A DNA stretch of 34,140 nt from Thiobacillus sp. Lineage in GTDB: Bacteria > Pseudomonadota > Gammaproteobacteria > Burkholderiales > Thiobacillaceae. The stretch covers positions 1 through 34,140 of the forward strand of contig JAIBFE010000241.1 of the NCBI GenBank assembly GCA_019459705.1, given 5' to 3'. This document shows, piece by piece, positions 29,017 through 34,140 of this stretch; position 1 is the first letter of the stretch, and each line of letters starts with the position of its first letter. The position numbers and the translations under genes are program-made. The notes under the pieces are model-generated. The model saw nothing but the letters and a program-made list of their open reading frames with translations, made no database searches and was not told the DNA's origin.

Positions 29017-29627
29017 CGCCACGCCAGCCTGTCATCCTGCATGTCGGCCCGCTCGGGCTGTGCGGCGTCGACGAAGCCGGCCGTGGGCCACTGGCGGGGC
29101 CGGTGACGGCTGCAGCCGTGATGCTCGACCCCGGACGGCCGATCGACGGTCTGCGCGATTCCAAAAAACTGTCCGCCGCCGCGCGCGAACGCCTGGCCGA
29201 CGAGATCCGCGAGCGTGCCGTCGCCTGGTGCGTGGCCGAAGCCAGCGTCGCCGAAATCGACCAGCTGAACATCCTGCAGGCCACGATGCTCGCCATGCAG
29301 CGTGCCGTCGCCGGACTCGGGCGTGCGCCGGACGACGTGATGGTGGACGGCAACCGCTGTCCGAACTGGGCGTGGCGCTCGCAGGCGGTGGTCAAGGGCG
29401 ACGACAAGATCGCCGCGATCGCTGCGGCGTCGATTCTCGCCAAGACCACGCGCGACCAGTTCATGTGCCGCCTGCACGACGAATATCCCGCCTACGGGTT
29501 TGCCCGGCACATGGGCTACGGCACCGCCGCGCATCTGGATGCACTGAAGGCACACGGCGCCTGCCCGCAGCACCGCCGAAGCTTCGCCCCGGTTAAACTC
29601 GTCCTCGATCAAGCTACCCTGTTCTGA
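29013..29627 (+). CDS. rnhB: Ribonuclease HII
   Basis: [63 protein letters not shown]. Confidence 0.97.
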   Translation: MTPRQPVILHVGPLGLCGVDEAGRGPLAGPVTAAAVMLDPGRPIDGLRDSKKLSAAARERLADEIRERAVAWCVAEASVAEIDQLNILQATMLAMQRAVAGLGRAPDDVMVDGNRCPNWAWRSQAVVKGDDKIAAIAAASILAKTTRDQFMCRLHDEYPAYGFARHMGYGTAAHLDALKAHGACPQHRRSFAPVKLVLDQATLF

Positions 29628-29638
29628 AAGGAAATCCC

Positions 29639-30091
29639 GTGACCCTGTCCCTGTTTCTGCATGTATTGAGTGTCGTTGTCTGGGTAGGCGGCATGTTCTT
29701 CGCCTATATGGCGCTGCGCCCGGTGGCCGCCAGCGTGCTCGAACCGCCGCAGCGTCTGACGCTCTGGGCCGGCGTGTTCGGCAAGTTTTTCCCCTGGGTA
29801 TGGGCATCGGTGGCGCTGATCCTGGTCAGCGGCCTGCACATGCTGATGGTCTTCGGCGGTCTGGCTGCGCCGCATTACGCAATGACCATGCTGGTGCTGG
29901 GTGTGGTGATGATGGCGATCTTCGCTCACGTGTTTTTTGCGCCCTATGGCCGGCTCAAGCGGGCGGTGGCTGCGCAGGACTGGAAAGCGGGCGGCGCCGC
30001 GCAGGCGCAGATTCTCATGATGATCGGCATCAACCTCAGCCTGGGCTTGCTGACGATTGCTGTGGTGTTTCTCGGGCGAGCCCTGGCCTGA
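29639..30091 (+). CDS. CopD-like integral membrane protein
   Basis: Four predicted TM helices; HVLSVVVWVGGMFFAYMALRP typical of CopD/related membrane proteins; GTG start. Confidence 0.7.
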   Translation: MTLSLFLHVLSVVVWVGGMFFAYMALRPVAASVLEPPQRLTLWAGVFGKFFPWVWASVALILVSGLHMLMVFGGLAAPHYAMTMLVLGVVMMAIFAHVFFAPYGRLKRAVAAQDWKAGGAAQAQILMMIGINLSLGLLTIAVVFLGRALA

Positions 30092-30098
30092 CGGCCTG

Positions 30099-30494
30099 CT
30101 AGGGCTCATCCTGCGCTGGCGCTGCCAGTAACCGCTGCACGGTCTCGCGGAGGACTTCGCGCCGCGCCTCGCACTGCAGCTCGGCATGGAACCGCCCGTC
30201 GCGATAGAGATAGATCGTCGGCAGATGGAAAATGCCGAAGTAGCGCGCAACCCCGGTGGCTTCGCTGACGTCGACTTCAAACAACGCATCGGCGAGATCG
30301 GACAGCACATCCGGCAGCAGGCGTTTCCATGCCCGGCACGCACCGCAGTGAGGTGCACTGAACAGCACGACCGACACACCGTTCGCAGCGGCCAGGCGGG
30401 CATGGAACCCACCCTCGGCCAGTCGCGAAAAAGCGGGTAGGGCAGCGGCATCCGGGCTGCTAGAATCGCGACTTTGCTGCTGGCTGCTTCCCAT
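30099..30494 (-). CDS. Thioredoxin-fold protein with CGAC active site
   Basis: VSVVLFSAPHCGACRAWKRLLPDVLS...FGIFHLPTIYLYRDGRF; cis-Pro region LPT. Confidence 0.82.
   Translation of the reverse strand: MGSSQQQSRDSSSPDAAALPAFSRLAEGGFHARLAAANGVSVVLFSAPHCGACRAWKRLLPDVLSDLADALFEVDVSEATGVARYFGIFHLPTIYLYRDGRFHAELQCEARREVLRETVQRLLAAPAQDEP
30461..30466 (+). promoter_or_regulatory. Possible -10 element TAGAAT for the antiporter gene
   Basis: TAGAAT 27 bp upstream of the antiporter ATG, inside the thioredoxin-like ORF; no clear -35. Confidence 0.3.
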
Positions 30495-31494
30495 GCTATT
30501 TCTTGAACTCTTCGGTTATCTGCTGCTCATCCTCGTGGCGGCGGAAATCTTTGTCAACGCGCTCGAACACCTGGGCGAGAAACTCAAAATCTCGGAAGGG
30601 GTGACCGGCTCGCTGTTCGCCGCGGTCGGTACCGCCATGCCGGAAACCCTGGTGCCGCTGCTGGCGATTTTTGCCACCACGGGCAACGCGACGACCAACG
30701 AGGAAATCGGCGTGGGCGCGATTCTTGGCGCGCCGCTCATGCTGTCGACGCTGTCGGTGTTCCTGATGAGCGTGGCTGTGCTCAAACGCCGCGGCTTTCA
30801 GGGCCATCTCACGCCGGAAAAGACCGGCCTCAAGCGCGATCTGGACTTCTTCCTGATGGCCTTCATGCTGGCTTTCGTCGCCATGTTCGTGCCGCACGGA
30901 GAAGGCTGGGTGCGCGGCGCGCTCGCGTTCGTCATGGTGATGATCTACTTCTTCTATGTGATGCTGACCCTGCGCGCGTCGGCCAAGCTGGTGGAAGAAG
31001 GCCACGCCACCGAGGCCGGTTCGCCGATGCTGCTGACCCGTCTGGGCCTGCCGCAGAATCTGCTGTTCATCGTGGTGCAGCTGGCGCTGGGCCTCGGTCT
31101 GCTGGTCCTCGGCGCCAAGGGCTTCATCCACGGCGTCGAACTGGCCGCGCCTATCATCGGCATCTCCGCGCTGCTGCTGTCCTTGATGATCATCCCGATC
31201 GCGACCGAGTTGCCGGAGAAGGTGAATTCGATTCTGTGGATCCGCAAGCACAAGGACACGCTGGCCTTCGGCAACATAACCGGCGCCATGGTGTTCCAGG
31301 GCACGCTGCTGCCCGCCATCGGCATTTCGCTGACGCCGTGGGCGCCGCAGAAGGAAGTGCTGCTGGGCGTGCTGGTCACCCTGGTGGCTGCGTTCTGGCT
31401 GCGCTGGGCGGCGCTCAACGGCGGCCTGCGCGTGTGGCATCTGTTCGTCAACGGGGCGCTCTACGTCACCTATCTGACTGTGGTTCTGGTGTAA
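30493..31494 (+). CDS. Sodium/calcium exchanger family antiporter
   Basis: Multi-TM; two alpha-repeat motifs GTAMPETLVPLLAI and IIPIATELPEKVNSILWIRK. Confidence 0.88.
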   Translation: MLFLELFGYLLLILVAAEIFVNALEHLGEKLKISEGVTGSLFAAVGTAMPETLVPLLAIFATTGNATTNEEIGVGAILGAPLMLSTLSVFLMSVAVLKRRGFQGHLTPEKTGLKRDLDFFLMAFMLAFVAMFVPHGEGWVRGALAFVMVMIYFFYVMLTLRASAKLVEEGHATEAGSPMLLTRLGLPQNLLFIVVQLALGLGLLVLGAKGFIHGVELAAPIIGISALLLSLMIIPIATELPEKVNSILWIRKHKDTLAFGNITGAMVFQGTLLPAIGISLTPWAPQKEVLLGVLVTLVAAFWLRWAALNGGLRVWHLFVNGALYVTYLTVVLV

Positions 31495-31524
31495 ACAAAA
31501 CGGCGGGTTTCCCCGCCGTTTTGT
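31495..31524. terminator. Bidirectional rho-independent terminator
   Basis: ACAAAACGGCGGG-TTTC-CCCGCCGTTTTGT: perfect 13-bp stem, 4-nt loop, between convergent genes. Confidence 0.92.
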
Positions 31525-31541
31525 CGTGTGGCGTATTCGTC

Positions 31542-32654
31542 TTATGCGGGGCTCGGCGGCTCGCGGCGGAACGGTCCCTCGAGTTCGTCCATGTAATGCG
31601 CGATGGCGTCGGTCTCGCGTTCCAGGAAGCGGTCGACCGCCTCGCGGAATTCGGTGTTTTCCAGCCAGTGCCAGGAATGCGTGGCGGTAGGCACGAGGCC
31701 GCGCGACAGCTTGTGCTCGCCCTGCGCGCCGCCTTCGAACACCTGTAGGCCGTGCGCGATCGCGTATTCGATGCCTTGCTGATAGCAGGTTTCGAAATGC
31801 AGGCCGGGCACGTATTCCAGCGTGCCCCAGTGGCGGCCGTATAGCCGCTGGCTGTCTTTCATGCAGAACGAGCAGGCGGCAGGCTCGCCGTCCTTGTCGG
31901 CGATGATGAGCAGTAGATTGTCCGGCATCGTCTCGCGCAGGTTTGCGAAAAAGGCGCGGTTGAGATGCGGCTCGCTGCGGTGGCGGGTGTAGGTGTCGGC
32001 GTAGCAGCGGTAGAAATGGTCCCAGTCGGTATCGGTGCTCTGCGCGCCTTCCACCCAGCGGAACGTCACGCCCAGATTCGCCAGCTTCTTCCGCTCCTGG
32101 CGAATCTTCTTGCGCTTGTCGTGCGTCATCGCAGCGAGGAAGTCGTCGAAGCTGCCGTAGCCCGTGTTGTTCCAGTGGAACTGGAAGCCGCTGCGGTGCA
32201 TCAGCGGGGTCGCATTGAGCGAGGCATGATCCGGCTGGGTGGGAAACAGGATATGGAGCGACGAGCAGTTCAGATCGCGGGTGAGCTTGAGTGCCGCCTG
32301 GATCAGCACGGCGCGGTCGGCGTCGTTCTTCGCCAGCAGACGCGGCCCGGGCACCGGTGAGAAGGGTGCGCAGGACACCAGCTTGGGATAGTAATTCAGG
32401 CCATGCCGGCGGTAGGCGTCGGCCCATGCCCAGTCGAACACGAACTCGCCCCAGGAATGATGCTTGATGTAGAGCGGCATCGCGGCTTCGAGCTGGCCGC
32501 CGCGAAACAGCGCCAGATGCACCGGCTCCCAGCCGATGGGGGCGCCGACGCACCCGGTAGCTTCCAGCGCATGCAGAAAAGCGTGCTGCACGAAGGGTGA
32601 CTCGCCGGCGAGGGCGTTCCAGGCGTCGGCGGGCAATTCCGCGATTCTTGTCAC
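31542..32654 (-). CDS. FemAB/GNAT-like acyltransferase (DUF482-type, peptidoglycan biosynthesis-like)
   Basis: TRIAELPADAWNALAGESPFVQHAFLHALEATGCVG...; W(G)EFVFDWAWADAY, HWGTLEYVPGLHFETCYQQGIEYAIAHGLQVFEGGAQGEHKLSRGLVP. GTG start proposed; the extension to 33575 is antisense to sucC. Confidence 0.82.
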   Translation of the reverse strand: MTRIAELPADAWNALAGESPFVQHAFLHALEATGCVGAPIGWEPVHLALFRGGQLEAAMPLYIKHHSWGEFVFDWAWADAYRRHGLNYYPKLVSCAPFSPVPGPRLLAKNDADRAVLIQAALKLTRDLNCSSLHILFPTQPDHASLNATPLMHRSGFQFHWNNTGYGSFDDFLAAMTHDKRKKIRQERKKLANLGVTFRWVEGAQSTDTDWDHFYRCYADTYTRHRSEPHLNRAFFANLRETMPDNLLLIIADKDGEPAACSFCMKDSQRLYGRHWGTLEYVPGLHFETCYQQGIEYAIAHGLQVFEGGAQGEHKLSRGLVPTATHSWHWLENTEFREAVDRFLERETDAIAHYMDELEGPFRREPPSPA

Positions 32655-32744
32655 GACACGGACGACTGTTTCAGTGGCTTTGGCTTCCGTCCCGGGGGGC
32701 TTTGCTTCAAAATGCACGTTTTGGCGGCTTCCTTCGAAAAAACA

Positions 32745-33901
<1,157 letters not shown>

Positions 33902-33905
<4 letters not shown>

Positions 33906-34140
33906 GCATCCTCGTCAACAAGGACACCAAGGTCATCTGCCAGGGCTTCACCGGCAAGCAGGGCAGCTTCCATTCCGAACAGGCGATCGCCTACGGTACA
34001 AAAATGGTCGGCGGCGTGACGCCGGGCAAGGGCGGCCAGACGCATCTCAACCTGCCCGAGTTCAACACCGAGCGCGACGCAGTGCGGAAGACCGGCGCCA
34101 GCGCGACAATGATCAACCTGCCCGACGAGTTTGACTCGCC
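33902..34140 (+). CDS. sucD: Succinyl-CoA ligase alpha subunit, N-terminal part (truncated by window edge)
   Basis: [60 protein letters not shown] overlap with sucC. Confidence 0.95.

Noticed and set aside
27766-29022. 418-aa minus-strand ORF
   Set aside because: Antisense to lpxB.
30496-32553. 685-aa minus-strand ORF
   Set aside because: Antisense to the antiporter and frame-shifted relative to the acyltransferase; low-complexity Arg/His/Gln-rich composition typical of high-GC spurious frames.
32685-32713. Possible sucC promoter (TTCCGT-N17-CAAAAT)
   Set aside because: Both boxes are poor matches; not distinguishable from background.

Overview
The window is a 34 kb, high-GC chromosomal segment, most likely from a betaproteobacterium (Thiobacillus-like by gene content and order; this is inference). 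No mobile element, CRISPR array, rRNA or tRNA was recognised. Most of it is a dense core-gene region: typA (partial), a conserved unknown, a truncated globin, purT, a phospholipase D-type lipoprotein, ampD, a hypoxanthine phosphoribosyltransferase, methylthioinosine phosphorylase, rsuA-like, def, a FlaF-like gene, glnD, map, a two-component system, then the block rpsB-tsf-pyrH-frr-uppS-cdsA-dxr-rseP-bamA-skp-lpxD-fabZ-lpxA-lpxB-rnhB, a CopD-like membrane protein, a thioredoxin-like protein, a Na+/Ca2+ antiporter, a FemAB-like acyltransferase and sucC-sucD (partial). The most interesting non-routine signals are: (1) a near-consensus sigma-28 (FliA) promoter driving an isolated FlaF-like gene far from any flagellar cluster; (2) a sharp-ended 60-bp perfect direct repeat that supplies the stop/start junction of that gene and the next ORF; (3) a two-component system plus two small exported, low-complexity proteins between map and rpsB, with a helically phased TGNCNG motif ladder in the divergent intergenic region; (4) a strong sigma-70 promoter plus a structured rpsB leader whose closing stem abuts the Shine-Dalgarno sequence. 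All calls come from reading the sequence and the supplied translations; no searches were run.
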